Shown: piece by piece, positions 33,755 through 45,686 of the stretch
Position numbering within the stretch: position 1 is the stretch's first letter
Layout: each line of letters starts with the position of its first letter
Assembly: GCA_015680905.1 (NCBI GenBank)
Contig: CM027382.1
Span: forward strand, 22,479,501-22,543,500
From: Coptis chinensis
Lineage: Eukaryota; Streptophyta; Magnoliopsida; Ranunculales; Ranunculaceae
Direction: 5' to 3'
Length of the DNA stretch: 64,000 bases
Made by a program: the position numbers and the translations under genes
Notes under the pieces: generated by a model
The model's input: only the letters and a program-made list of their open reading frames with translations
Database searches by the model: none
Told to the model about the DNA's origin: nothing

Positions 33755-34012
33755 TGTTAAATTCTATGTTAGTGGTGATGCTAGGAGAGTTGTGACATTG
33801 ATATATTGAGAGAAACCAAGAAGAAATAGAATTGATAATAGAGGAGGCTAGAATAATAGGGTTAGAGTTTCTTATCATTGTCTCTACCCAGAGTTACATA
33901 TTTATACTAAACTCAGACATGATAATAGAAACTACTAGATATGGATGTCCACACTTATAGAAACGTGGGACTTTACATATATGACATATTCTAATAGTGA
34001 CATATTCTAATA
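33755..34012. mobile_element. Short solo LTR (copia-like or TRIM)
   Basis: 258 bases starting TGTTAAATTC and ending ATTCTAATA (a decayed CA end), flanked by AATTG on both sides (33750-33754, 34013-34017). The matching place in copy 1 (about 17370-17385, TATTATTGATCTCC) has no insert. The TATATATTGAGAG and TTATACTAAACTC phrases are like short copia LTRs. It is a fossil; no internal part is present. Confidence 0.8.
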
Positions 34013-34726
34013 AATTGATCTCCAAATTCTTTGGCTCTAACTAAAAATGCCAAGCAACATGAGCTCACATTTATACTTGAACTTCCAGGAATATGAAGTG
34101 GCACCAGTGGTTGTTTTCTTGCATGTTTTGGAACAAGCCACTAGGTTAATCAATGGAAACCCATTACCTGTTATTCTTCTGACGTGAGAATGTTTTTGTT
34201 TTTTACATGTATCAAATTCATTTAAGACTTCTTTTAGATAACCAACCAGAGAGTGAAACAGCATTGTGAATTGTAATGCTTAGAGAAATTAAAAAAGGAA
34301 GAAGCGAATGAAGAAACTTCAAAAAGTCTTGGAACAGAAAGTCAACTTTTGAATCGGTTATCTGGAATTCTGATAAACATCAAGAACATTGCATTTTCGT
34401 CTATATTTCCAAATGAAAATTGTCTTTAGTTTCTAGGTTTTTTCAATAAGATTTATAGTTGCACAACGCATCAAACTCTTCTTTGTTTTCACAGAGCTTA
34501 GTGAGGTTAAGCATTAACTTAAAATAGTTAAAGATATTTTCAGGGTAGTTCATTTGCATTTGAAAATGGGTTGAGGCATTGAGCTAGTGAACTAGTCAAA
34601 GTATGCAGCAGTATGTTCGACTAACATGATTATGACCTAGAACGCTGAAACTTGTCGCATCCTCATCAACCAATAATACTAGCAAGTTTAGGTGATAACT
34701 GAGACAACCACAACTACTGACACTAG

Positions 34727-35653
34727 AAGAGGATCAGTACCAAGAGTTAGTTGGCTCTAGCTCTAGAGGAATTGCAAGAAGGTGCTCAGCTTCAAGTGGG
34801 AGTTCTTCAGATGGTGGCCTTCAGAGGTGAGATATAAACACAAGAGAGATAGTTCCAGTAACATATGACACAGTAAGAGAAGGCATTGAGTCCACTGGGA
34901 AAGGAGGTCCAGGTATACATCCTAGTACTCATGGTAGTACTTTTGAAATGAGTGCAAGTGCTAGTAATTCTGATATACAGCAACAATCAGAAAGATGCCA
35001 TGATCAAGTGGTAGTTATTTCAAAGTCTCAGGAGAGTGAACAATGAAGCTCATCACATTCTCGAGGGTACTAGGGAAGAAGATGAAATGAAATTCACCCT
35101 GGCTGTGTCAAAAAAAAAGAAAAGCAAGCCAAGAGAACTAGTTGGTGGCAGCAGTCCCATGTTTCACCACAAAACACTAGATCTATGAGATAGAGTAGCT
35201 ACGGATGGAGCCAGTGCTACAGAGTTGATAGCTGAATTTGAGAAGGGAAAGTCTGCAGCCTGAAGATGGATTTTTTTTTGACAATGCATTTTATAGGATC
35301 ACTACCTTAAGTCACTTCACAGTGGATAGTTAGCTAGCTTTAATTTGTCTGGTTTTTGGGTGTTCGATCAAATGCTTTTTATAAAGCATTTCTGCAGGCT
35401 TCACAGCCATGTACATTACTCTCCCTCTCTCTCCTCTCCTTTATTGTTTATAGACATAATGACCTAAAAATACAACATATTTTAGTGTTTTTTTTTAAGT
35501 AAATGCAATGTATTTTTCTTCTTGTCTAAAAATACATCGGGATACTTTTAGTTCAATTTGTCAAGTCTAAATGTATGGAAAATCAATTAGTTGTCAGAAA
35601 TGGTCACGTGGGTTGCACTTATATCGCCATTTAACCTATATGACTAAAATACT
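34727..35653. other. Left part of a host insertion that contains the Tat element
   Basis: Begins right after GAGACAACCACAACTAC. A near copy of that target (GAGAAAACCAACTAC) reappears at 60244 after an A-rich AAATAAAAAAAT. A target copy of about 15 bases with an A-rich right end suits a LINE or other retroposon insertion. The first 550 bases look formerly coding (Glu/Gln/Ser-rich, many short frames) but I do not recognise them. The 35440-35545 stretch is an inverted repeat of 60125-60225. Confidence 0.4.
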
Positions 35654-36003
35654 AGTTGTGACCTACCTCTTCTCCTCCTCTCCTATTCTATTTATAATCC
35701 CCCTACTATCCCTTGGGCCCTCCATCTGTCCCTTCATCTCTCGGTCTATGGATTGCCACGTGGTAAGTTCCCGTACGACGTTAGGGTTTTTCCCGTGCTC
35801 CCTGCTGGGCACATGTCCAGATGGTACAATTCGTGTCAGCTATCCTTCAGCCGGTTTCTATATTGTCGGTCCTCGGTTCTCGGCCTCCATACTTGACTCC
35901 CATGTCCACGACCTTAAATAACATCCCCTTCGTCCCACACCCAGTCCTCTTCCTGGATCCATTACCCACCGAACCCTTGGCCATCATAAATTGGGTCGCT
36001 ACA
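35654..36003 (-). repeat. 3' LTR of the Tat element
   Basis: 350 bases; on the minus strand TGTAGCGACCCAA...GGTCACAAC. The polypurine tract GAGAGGGGGCAT lies immediately inside (36004-36015, minus strand). Confidence 0.92.
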
Positions 36004-36496
36004 ATGCCCCCTCTCGAGTCCGCGAACCTCTTGAATGTTCGCGGGCTCGAGAACTCAATTTACCTACTTTTTTCCTTGGCTTCTGTTTCACGCCTTCCTA
36101 TCATTGGCGCACGTGTCCCCCGCGTGCTTGGTTTGGGTCGCCTCGTTTCCTGCTCCTCCATGTGTCACATATCCTCTGGTTCAACTGACGGCTCCTTGGT
36201 TTTCGATCCTATTCTTTTCCCCTTTTACCCCCTTCACGCTTCAACTTCCACTCACTTCCTCTTTCCTTCTCATTTCTTTCTCACTTTTCTTCTTCTTCCT
36301 TACCAGACGCCATTTTTGAACTTTCCACTTTCTTCCCACACTACTCTCGCCCCATTTTACATTCGACCCATTCCCCTTTCTAGTTTTCCTCCCACTCCTC
36401 CACTCTATACACTTCACCTGCTCAAGCGTTTGCTCTTGCTGCTAGATTGGTGCACCAGGTTGGTAATCTTTACTCTTAACTTTTACATTTCTTTTC

Positions 36497-38855
36497 GTGA
36501 ACCGTTCATATTCCTTAGCTCTCTCCCATGTCGGATTCCCAATCCGACGGTCCACTTCCTCGCGGTCATATGTGGAGGAGTCTTCTCCTCCGTCTGATCC
36601 CACCGCGGCCCCCTCCACCACTGGGCGGCCTTTCAAACTTCCACCGCCTCCCCCACGCTCCCCTCGACCTAATCTGGAAGCGATTAGGGTTGGCTATGGC
36701 ATCCCAGACGACATCCTCCTCGAGCACGTGCTCGACGTGACTCACTTCCCTAATCTGGTCCCCCCCAAACCTGGATGCCTCGTGGTCATAGTTGGCCAAA
36801 TTGTCTCTGGCTTGCGACTACCGCTGTCTCGACTAGATGTCGAAGTATGTAACCACTTCAACATTCCACCCTGCCAGGGTATAGGCAATTTTTGGCGTAT
36901 CATGTATGCCGCAAACTATTACAATCTCCACCATGAGCCCCGAATAGTCCTCCGCGACATAATTTCTCACTATTACATACGCAAGAGTACCAAAGATGTG
37001 AACGTTGGATATCACTCTTTCTGCGTTCGTCTCGGTAAACAGTCCTTCATTCTCAAACTCACCACCTCGGACAAAACTTGGCATCATTACCCCCTGTACG
37101 TCTTTGGTAATTTCTTGTCTGCGGATGTTCCATCTAAAGTGACTCTCAACCATCTCACCTTCACCTTTTCGCCCGTAAGCTTTTCTTTGCCTCTCTTTCT
37201 CATATTGACTATGCTGCGGACTCACTCCTTATCTTTATTTCTCTCCCATGCAGGTTGGAAGTCTGACTCCAAATCCCGATTTTACGTCGACTTGAAGTCC
37301 GCAATCTTTGAACAAATCCGCAATCTGGGCTCTTCTCAAGCTGAAGTTCTCGGCATAGATCCCTCCCACGGAACCCCCTTATTGACTGACCCCTCTCTGC
37401 ACACCTTGGGTAAATACTCAGCTCCATTTTATCGTCCACCGCCCCCCAAAGAACGAAAGCCTCGTCCTTCACCGCCCTCACTATCCGCCTCCCATCCTTC
37501 CCAAAGTAAGCCTCGCCGTCGCAGCTTCACTCGTAAAACCAAGTCTCAGGCCAGGGCTCGGGCTCTAGAGGAGATAGTCAGAAGGTCCACTGCCCACCTT
37601 CCTTCTCCGCCCCACCAATATACATCTCCTTCCTTCCGCTCCCTCGCTGACTGGGACGATCATTATATTCCTCCAACTTCCCCTCCAGCCGACTTAGCGC
37701 CTCCCCCCATGGACGTCTCCAAGATTAAGCTGTTCGACAGTGACTCTGACGATGAAGTGACTGAAGTCCCCAACTCCCAAGCTATCCCGGCTTCAGCTGT
37801 CCCCCCCACGTCCGCGGATCTCTCGTCTGAAGAGCCCCCCCACAAGCGCAGCAGATCATCTCCTACCGCAAGCCTTTCTGCGGCTCCTCCGCCCTCTCCA
37901 CATCTACAGCGTCCTGGCAAAGAAACCGCTCGCTCTCTCCCTGGGTCCGCGGCTCCGGAAACTTTCCGCCCCCACTTCAAGGTGCGCGGCCGCTCCGTCA
38001 ATGTAGAGGATTCTGCTCTAGAAAACCCTGCTGTGGCCTCGGCCATGTTCTACGGCTCCCATCTTCCCCGCGACTTGGCTTATGCCGATTCTGGGACCTT
38101 TGAACAGCATCGCACCTCTCTGTATGCCGGCTGGGAGAAGGTATGTCTCTCTTGCCCACCTTTCACTTTCTGCTTTGCTCCTTATTCTGACTGCTTTTCC
38201 ATCGCTCTCTGCTTTGCCCCTTATTCTGACTGCTTTTCCATTGCTAGGTGAGCTTGGACATGGCCTATATGATCCGCGGCCTCTTCTCTTCCCTGAATTC
38301 TGTGGAATCCTTAGAGAAGGAGGTTGGCGGTCCCAATGGACTAAGGGCCACATGTGCACGCCTCCAAGCTGATCTGTCGCCGCGGACATGGCCAAACTTC
38401 GAGCTGAAGATAAATTGAGAACCGCTGAAGCTTCCCACTAGGCCTTTATGGACGGAGTGAATGACCGTTTAAGCAAACAAAGGGAAGCCCTTGTCCTCCA
38501 ACATAAGGAGAATACGTCCGCTCACCTTCTGCAACACACTCAGGACATGGAGCAGCTGCGGATAAGCTTCAAAGCTCAAGTTGACAAACGTGTGGCCAAG
38601 AAGCTCACTGAGGAACATGGGCGTTTACTCAAAGAAGGCCGACTCCTCCCAGAACAGCCTCCCTCTCCCATGTCGGAAGATCCAGTAGCCACGGTCCCCA
38701 TTGCCACAGAGCAGCCTGTTTCTGGGTCAGTTGATGTTACCCCCCTCGATCCGCTGCCTGAAGACTCTGTTTGTGAGGCCACCTCCCCGGGCCCTGTCTC
38801 AAGTGCTCTCGACCATGTTCCTCTTGTCGAAGATTTGTTGCAGACTTTAGACTAG
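36497..38855 (+). CDS. Antisense ORF of the Tat element, apparently with introns (fossil)
   Basis: Lies between the 3' LTR and integrase, in the opposite sense to gag-pol. The N-terminal part is proline-rich. Next is a domain with SGLRLPLSRLDVEVCNHFNI and GIGNFWRIMYAANYY (like the putative gypsy-type transposon domain PF04195), then a basic, Ser/Pro-rich disordered stretch and VASAMFYGSHLPRDLAYAD. A Gln/Glu-rich coiled coil follows (about 38448-38640), and the ORF ends at 38855. GT...AG intron signals occur at 37175-37253 and 38141-38247; the second contains a tandem duplication of about 38 bases. The same domain order is found in ORF B at 28826-31112. The role in the element is not known. 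Confidence 0.75.
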
Positions 38856-38859
38856 CCCC

Positions 38860-39715
38860 ACGTTGGCTGTCTGTTATTGTACTAGCTATCTTGTAAATGA
38901 CTTTCCCAACTAAGTGTGCCATTGATCTTATTTTTTCTTTCCCTTTTTAATTGTGTGTTGGTTTGATTAGGAACTGTTTCACCTCTTCCCGATTATATGT
39001 ATGATCTCTTAGTTTTAATTGTTGTTTTGTCTGACATGTTGCTATTCGTCCTTTCCTGCCTCTACTCTCTCTCATTTTGTCATTCTCTACACTGGGGCCT
39101 TCTCTCTTCTTTCCCCCACGTGCGATCCACGCCTCTTACTCGGGAATGTCTCGTTTCCCTTCGGAGTCACTCATCGACTTCGAGTTCCATCGGGGCAGCT
39201 CAACCTGCCGTGGACCCGATTTAAACAATTCGACCGCAGAATGCTCCTCCCGCGGCCCTTTTTTGGGTGGCCGTAAACCGCTGAGCTTCTCTCTTTGCCC
39301 CCGGTGTAGCGTATGCCTTTCTTCCGCGGAAGGCTCTCTCAGATCCGCGGCTCTAACTTGAGGTGGACCTCTCATCCTTGGGCGTCTCTTGCCCTCAAAC
39401 CGTGTTTAACCTGACTGTTACATTTTATGCAGGATGGCAAAATTTACTCCTCAAAAGTGCCATTGTATTATATATTTACAAACAGCTCCAGTGTATCGTT
39501 CTGGACTTTCATTACATTCAAACATAAAACTTTTTTAACATTCTCATATTCCATGGCTTTTCTAGCACTTTTCCTTCCGCTATTCTTAGCTTGTAAGTAC
39601 CAGCTCCTCCTACGTTGACCACCGTATAGGGCCCCTCCCAGTTTAGCCCCAGCTTTCCGTCATTCTCTCTCTTGGTACTGTGCGTCACTCGTCGCAATAC
39701 GGCATCCCCTACTCT
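38860..39715. other. Non-coding part of the Tat element between antisense ORF and integrase
   Basis: Pyrimidine-rich on the plus strand, with no conserved frame. It separates the converging 3' ends of gag-pol and the antisense ORF. Confidence 0.6.
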
Positions 39716-39718
39716 GAA

Positions 39719-40876
39719 CTATCGCGGCTTGACTCTCTTGTTATAACGTCTCTGAAGGCTGCGGTGATATTCCTCTAGTCTGATTCGCGCCGCATCTCTT
39801 CTCTCTTCTGCTAAAGTCATATCCGCTGCCAGTATGCCCTCGTTCAGCCCTGTCTCCACCGCTCTTGTCCTCGTCGTGGCTGCTACCATTTCCGTGGGAA
39901 TCACGGCCTCGACCCCGTAAGCTAAAGAGAAGGGAGTTTCCCTGGTTGACGTTCGAGGCGTGGTCCTGTATGCCCAAAGCACATGACTCAGTTCATCTGC
40001 CCACACTCCTTTCTTATCCTCTAGCTTCCTTTTGAGATTGTTCATAATGGCCTTGTTGGAAGACTCTTCCTGCCCGTTGCCTTCTGGATTGTATGGGGCA
40101 GAGAACCCCTGCTTCACCTTGTATGCTTGCAAGAACGCCTTCACCTTGGACCCGGTGAACTGGGTTCCATTGTCCGCTATGATAATATATGGCAACCCAA
40201 ATCTACAGATGATATTCTCCCACAAGAACTTGATCACATGAGTTTCCTTGACTTGTTGCAGGGCCACTGCCTCGATCCATTTGGTGAAATAATTTGTGGC
40301 CGCCAACATGAATCTCCTTTTGCCGGTAGCCATGGGCAGCGGACCCACTATATCCATTGCCCACATCGCGAAAGGCTACGGACTTGACACACTATGTAGT
40401 GGTTCCGCTGGCGCAAAGATCATCTGAGCGAACTTCTGGCACTTCTCACATCGTTTAGCGTAGTCCACGGCATCCCTTTTCATGTGTGGCCAAAAGTAGC
40501 CCTGTGTTATCAATCTGTGCGCTGTTGTTCTGCCCGCTGAGTGACTTCCGCAATCTCCCCCATGCAACTCCGCCACCACTTCTAGGGCTAACTTCGGCCC
40601 GAGACACTTTAGCAAAGGCCCACTGAAATTCCTTCGATATAGCTCCCCCTCTATGAGCACGTATCTCCGAGACGTCTGCTCCAGTCTCTTTTTCTCCCCT
40701 TTATCTTTCACCACGTTCCCCGACAAAAAACTCTTGATGGGTTTAATCCAACCCCCCTCTTCCTCCTCTGCCTGACATATCTCCGCCATTCTTTCCTCCC
40801 CCTCCTCTGTACTAGGTTTCTCCAATCGCTTTACCTTTATCACTCTCTCTTCAGATTCAGGGATTGCGGCCGCCAC
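39719..40876 (-). CDS. Tat integrase region (fossil)
   Basis: The zinc-binding segment HSAGRTTAHRLITQGYFWP...CEKCQKFA (HHCC) is followed by the catalytic core: WAMDIVGPLPMATGKRRF, TNYFTKWIEAVAL, IIADNGTQF and NPEGNGQEESSNKAIMNNLK, carrying the D, D and E of the integrase triad. The C-terminal part has TTPRTSTRETPFSLAYGVEA. This is the standard Ty3/gypsy Tat/Athila clade pattern. Confidence 0.92.
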
Positions 40877-40923
40877 GCATTATGCTGCGGCATGTTCGTT
40901 TCGCCATGCCCAAGTGTATGAAC

Positions 40924-41301
40924 TTAACCTTCATGAAACCATGCCCTCTTTTGCAGCACTTTCACATATTTTACCATGCGTGGGCACTGCGCTACAAACC
41001 CCCCATTTGCTTGGCACACTACCAAATTTGAGTCGGAATACACTATCAATTCTTTCACCCCCACATCCTCTGCCATTCTCATGCCCGCTATTACTGCCTC
41101 ATACTCTGCTTCGTTATTTGATGCCGCGAACCCTAACTTCATGGTTAATTCCATTCTGTTGTTTTCCGGCGTGACCAACACCGCTCCTATCCCACTACAA
41201 GTGTCTGTGGCTGACCCATCAGCGAAGACTCTCCATCCATTCCTTCGATCCCAGGGGTCCAACCAGTCCTGTTCCATGACCCTTTCCGGCTCCATGACCA
41301 T
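40924..41301 (-). CDS. Archaeal-type second RNase H of the Tat element (fossil)
   Basis: WRVFADGSATDTCSGIGAVL, ASNNEAEYEAVIAGMRMA and LIVYSDSNLVVCQANG are the three catalytic strands (D, E, D) of the RNase H acquired by the Tat lineage in addition to the ordinary one. It lies between the RNase H remnant (up to 41540) and integrase. Confidence 0.88.
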   Translation of the reverse strand: MVMEPERVMEQDWLDPWDRRNGWRVFADGSATDTCSGIGAVLVTPENNRMELTMKLGFAASNNEAEYEAVIAGMRMAEDVGVKELIVYSDSNLVVCQANGGFVAQCPRMVKYVKVLQKRAWFHEG

Positions 41302-41309
41302 CTCTTCTC

Positions 41310-42289
41310 CCCAGGTGGGTCCTCCGTTGGAAACTCTGCTAAGAATTCTGCCACCGCCTGTGCCTTTTCCGCTGTTCTAATCTGATACTGTATCTCGTAA
41401 GAACTCAACATTAGTGCCCTTTCAGCATCCTCCCCGACTTCTCTGCTTTCAATGCTTGCTTTAAAGGCAGATTTGTCACCACCACTCTGAGTCGCCTCAA
41501 AGTATGGTTTCAACTTCGGGGTTGAGAACACCAATGCCAAGGCATATTTCTCTTATACGCTATATCGGGTCTCGGCTTCAAAGAGTTGTTTTACTTTGGA
41601 AGTACACCGCTTTTCTAATTTACCCACAATCGACTAGTACCGAAGCTAATGGCATACCGTGACCCCCAAATATAAGTACAATTTTCTCCCTTGTTCGGTC
41701 GCGACAAAGATAGAGCCTTACCTAAATAACTCTTCAACTCTTGGAACGCCTCCTCGTGACTCCATGGTCCATTCGAAATTCAAGTGTTTTCAAAGAACCG
41801 ATACAACGGCCTACACTTATCGATGACTTTGAGATGAACCTATTCAAAGCCGCGACCCTTCCCGCAAGTCTCGCACCTCCTTGACATCCAGGAGGCGACA
41901 TCTCCACTAGGGCTCTTATCCGCTTTCGGGGTTGGCTTCTATTCCCGGTGAGTAACTATGTATCGGGGAACTTCCCGTAGTAACGCGTGAGCGCATTTTT
42001 CTCCGGATTAAGCTTTAAATTGTACAACTGCAGTATTTTAAACGTCTCTTCCAAACCCTCTAGATGCTCTTCCTCCGACATGCTCTTCTCCACCATGTCG
42101 TCTATGTAAATCTCAATCCCCTTTCGGATCTTGCTTTCGAACATTTTCTCCCATAGCCGCTGAAATGTGGCCCCAGCGTTCTTTAATCCAAACGGCATTC
42201 TTGTGTTATAATACGTCCCACCTTCCCCTACGAAGGCTGTCTTCTCCTAATCTGGCCCATACATGGCCACCAGGTTATATCCCATTAAC
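41310..42289 (-). CDS. Tat reverse transcriptase (3' half) and first RNase H region (fossil)
   Basis: The RT palm part MPFGLKNAGATFQRLWEKMF and IEIYIDDMVEKS (catalytic YIDD) is at 42198-41956. The RNase H connection has ALMLSSYEIQYQIRTAEKAQ near 41400. The other half of RT lies at 56381-56590, beyond the nested element. Confidence 0.85.
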
Positions 42290-42294
42290 GCGTC

Positions 42295-43764
42295 TGATAA
42301 GAGCCCAAAACTGTAGTTTTAACCCTGTAACAGTCACACTTTTAGACTAATTATGTGAGTAATAATTAAGAGTTAACACTGATTACGTGTTTTTATGCAT
42401 TTCAGGTTTCAAAGTCCATTATGTGTAGAAATATGCCACTTTAGCGAGATAAAGGAGCAAAGGTCGGTTACTAAGGAGTTCTGTGATTAAAGACCAAGAT
42501 TCAAGAAGACAAAGCCTTTTTAAAGCCCGGTCAAAAGCTGAAAAGTCGACGCGGGCAGAAACAGCACACAAGTCAGCAGAACTTCCGAAGGCCATATCTT
42601 TGGACTCAAACCTCGGAATGGGGCCTACCTTATGTCAAAACGACCGGCTCAGAAAGAACTTTCCAATGGTCTAAGCCTCGATCCAATCAGAGGAGCAGAA
42701 GTGGACGAAAAGTCTATTGAATCCAACTGCAGCTGAAGAGGCCTTTTTGGACTGAAAGAATTGGGTTTTGGGCCTGATTCTCTGGCCCAAAACATGGCTC
42801 CAAGCCCATGCACGATTTTTGGATCTGAAAGTATAAAAACCAAAGCTTAACTCTTTGTTAATGGTAGGTAGTTAGACCTAAAACTATATAGAACTCTAGA
42901 TCTAGTTTTCAGTAGAGTAATTAAGTTTAAGTTCCATTTCCAATTCTTGTTTTAGATTAAGTCTTAAATCATTGTTCTTGATTGATTAGATAAATAAAAT
43001 AGTTATTTTTATCCATTTTGATTTTTGTCATTTCAATTTATAGATCTAATTTTAATTCTTGTTGATTATAATTTCGTAGTTTAAGTAGATTGAAACATTG
43101 TTAGTTAAATTAGTTAAGTTAGAATTTTAATATAATGTGTAGTTATAATTCAATGGGAAATGATGGGTTGATGACTCAAGGCTAAAACCTCCATTAGAGG
43201 GGTTGATGAAGCTTTGATGAAAACTTAGTGGTATAGTGTAGAAGCGTTGTAGAATCTATTCCACTCTAGAAGGTCGTGATTCGCCATGAGAATGGGTGGA
43301 CGACCTCACATGCTAGTTAGTATTTGGTAGAAATGCCAAGAACACTAGGGATTAGAACTTCGAATTTCTGCCGTGAAGAACGTAAGAATCGAGATACAAG
43401 AATCTATGCTAGGTTATTAAGTTGGATTCGAGGTGGATTCAAGTCCCTCTAATCCTTTATCTAGATTAAAAACAATCATATTTCCATAGCATTCGTAGTT
43501 AAATTCAACATAATCAATTTCATATTGTATCGTAGTATAACACCCTTCGTAAAGCTCTCATTAGACTTAAGACCGATTAATTATATTAGAAAACATTCCA
43601 TGCTAGAGAACTAGGAGTGGAACGAATTTGTTACTCCACTCTATTTCGATAGAATTGAGAGTAGAAACTTTGATAAAAATAGACACATAGATAGTTTTAG
43701 TTTACTTACGTTTTGAGTTCATCGTTCATTTCGTAGGTAGACTATTCAATTTTATCTTTTATCA
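42295..43764 (+). repeat. 5' LTR of the nested Athila-like element
   Basis: 1470 bases, TGATAAGAGCCC...TTTTATCA. A GTATAAAAACC promoter-like box lies near 42832. The bases after it (TGGCTATTTGCCATC) are where a primer site should be; I do not recognise the tRNA. Confidence 0.95.
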
Positions 43765-44455
43765 AAATGGCTATTTGCCATCTTAGTTGCACTTTAGCAT
43801 TGTTTTCATAGTAGAATTAGTCATTTTTAAGTCCCATTAAACCCACCCACCCTTGTTTGATTCATACTGTGGTTATCCGTTTCAGCGTTGAAAAATTTCG
43901 CGACAAAATTACACTGAAGCGCCGGCGCCTATAAAGCGCACTTGCTCTATAGTACGGAACACGAGCGCGATCCGCCCTCATACCGAGAGCGACCCGCCCT
44001 AAGTTACTGGACCACGAAGCGACCATACCGAAATACACGCCCTAAGTTACGAAAACGCGGAGCGACCGGCTTCTATCTTGGCCACTCTGCGCCCTAAGCA
44101 AAATTTTTCGGATTTCTCTGAGTTTGTTTTGAACTTCGATTTTTAAGTTTTTCGGTGTTCTAACTTGTTATTTACATCGAACACGCATAAACAAGGCGTT
44201 ATTCATAAGCGAAGCAAGGACGCTATCGGTATTCCTTTTTCCATACCTCGCGATCTCGGTTAGAGGTTCATACTACTAATATATCAAGATTGTTTGGATT
44301 GTTGTCGTGTTTAGACTTAGACTTGCATGAGATTAAGGTCCGGTCGGGAGAAAACACCGAACGTAATTAACTGGTCAACGTCAACAAACAAATCTATCGA
44401 GTATACCAATCACTACACCTCTAACTACTATCCCACCAACCACACCCCGACATAA

Positions 44456-45540
44456 TGGGTGAAGAAAGAGAGACTCCTCTCTCCGACTTTTACAAAGCCT
44501 TGAGCGATAGCCCTAAATCTTGCATTGTTCTAGTAGACCCGATTGGGGATTTTGAATTCCCCAAACATATTTAATTTGTTACCCGTTTTCCATGGTTTAG
44601 ACCATGAAAACCTTATCAACACATCGTAGGGGATTGAACAAGTCCTTACAACATTCCATCATCCTACGGTTGGTGCGGAACAAATTAAACCGAGGGTATT
44701 TCCTTCACCTTAGCCGATAAAGGCGTCTTGGTTAACTCGCCAAAGCCTAACTCTCAATGGACTCGTGGGCTAAACTTGTTCATTTGTTTATGGAACATTT
44801 TACCCACCCCTAAAGACGGATGAGATGTTTTCCAAGATTCATTTTTTCCGACAAAATCCTCATGAATCGTTTTCTGAGGCTTGGAATCGTTTCACCGATC
44901 TGCTTATTGAGTGTCCACACCATAACCTAGCAAAAGACACGTTAGTTCGTGCCTTTTTCAAAGGACTTCAACATCACCATAAAGAAGTCTTTGACATAAT
45001 GAATGGGGGTAGTTTCCTAATTAAAGGAGCCTCGGAGGCTTACAAATTTTTAGAAGATCAAACTAAATGTAATAACAATTGGGGGGGTAGTGATGATATC
45101 CCCCGCTCTGTTAGTTCTTCTTCAACAGTTAAGGCCACCGGTATGTTTGAGATGAAACCCGATCTAGAACTTAAAAATTTAATCGAATCTCTAACTAAAA
45201 AGGTTGAGGCTATTTCTGTGCAACAAAAGCCTATCCCCGTCATGAATGTTAACTCTAACCCATGTAATGTCTGTTTGAGTCCTGAGCACCCTGAATCCTA
45301 TTGTCCTCTCGCCTATGAACAACAACAATTAGAGCAAGATAATGTTTACTCCATTAATAACTATCCTATTCCTAATGCCCCATGGAGACAACATCCCAAC
45401 TTTAGTTGGCGAAACAATCAACAAGTTTCACCTCCAGGGTCTAATAACCAAAATGTTAGGCAGTTTAACAACTATAATCAAGCTCCACCTAGGCAAGGCC
45501 GGGGGACTAAGTCGAGGAAATTATAATAATTATAACAACC
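44456..45540 (+). CDS. Athila-like gag region (fossil)
   Basis: Starts MGEERETPLSDFYKALSD. The central gag block has FFRQNPHESFSEAWNRFTDL and LLIECPHHNLAKDTLVRAFF, as in Athila gag. A Cys/His knuckle (CNVCLSPEHPESYCPL) and an Asn/Gln-rich tail follow. Confidence 0.85.
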
Positions 45541-45686
45541 AAGTGTAACCACGACAAGGTTTAGCACAAGGTCAGGGTAATTATAATAGTTATAATACCA
45601 ATAGAGGTATCGTTCCGGTTAACAATAGTAACTATCACAACCCACCCATAAATAATCAACGTGAGATAGTTCTAGTCGCACCACCT

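Larger units (their letters stand above)
32341..34726. repeat. Segmental duplication, copy 2, left part
   Basis: Collinear with 15877-18520. It contains a solo LTR (33755-34012) absent from copy 1 and lacks the MITE block of copy 1. It ends at GAGACAACCACAACTAC, where a large insertion begins, and resumes at 60244. Confidence 0.85.

Noticed and set aside
39019-39375. Overlapping frames on both strands between the antisense ORF and integrase
   Set aside because: Pyrimidine-rich DNA gives open frames in most phases; no conserved motif.
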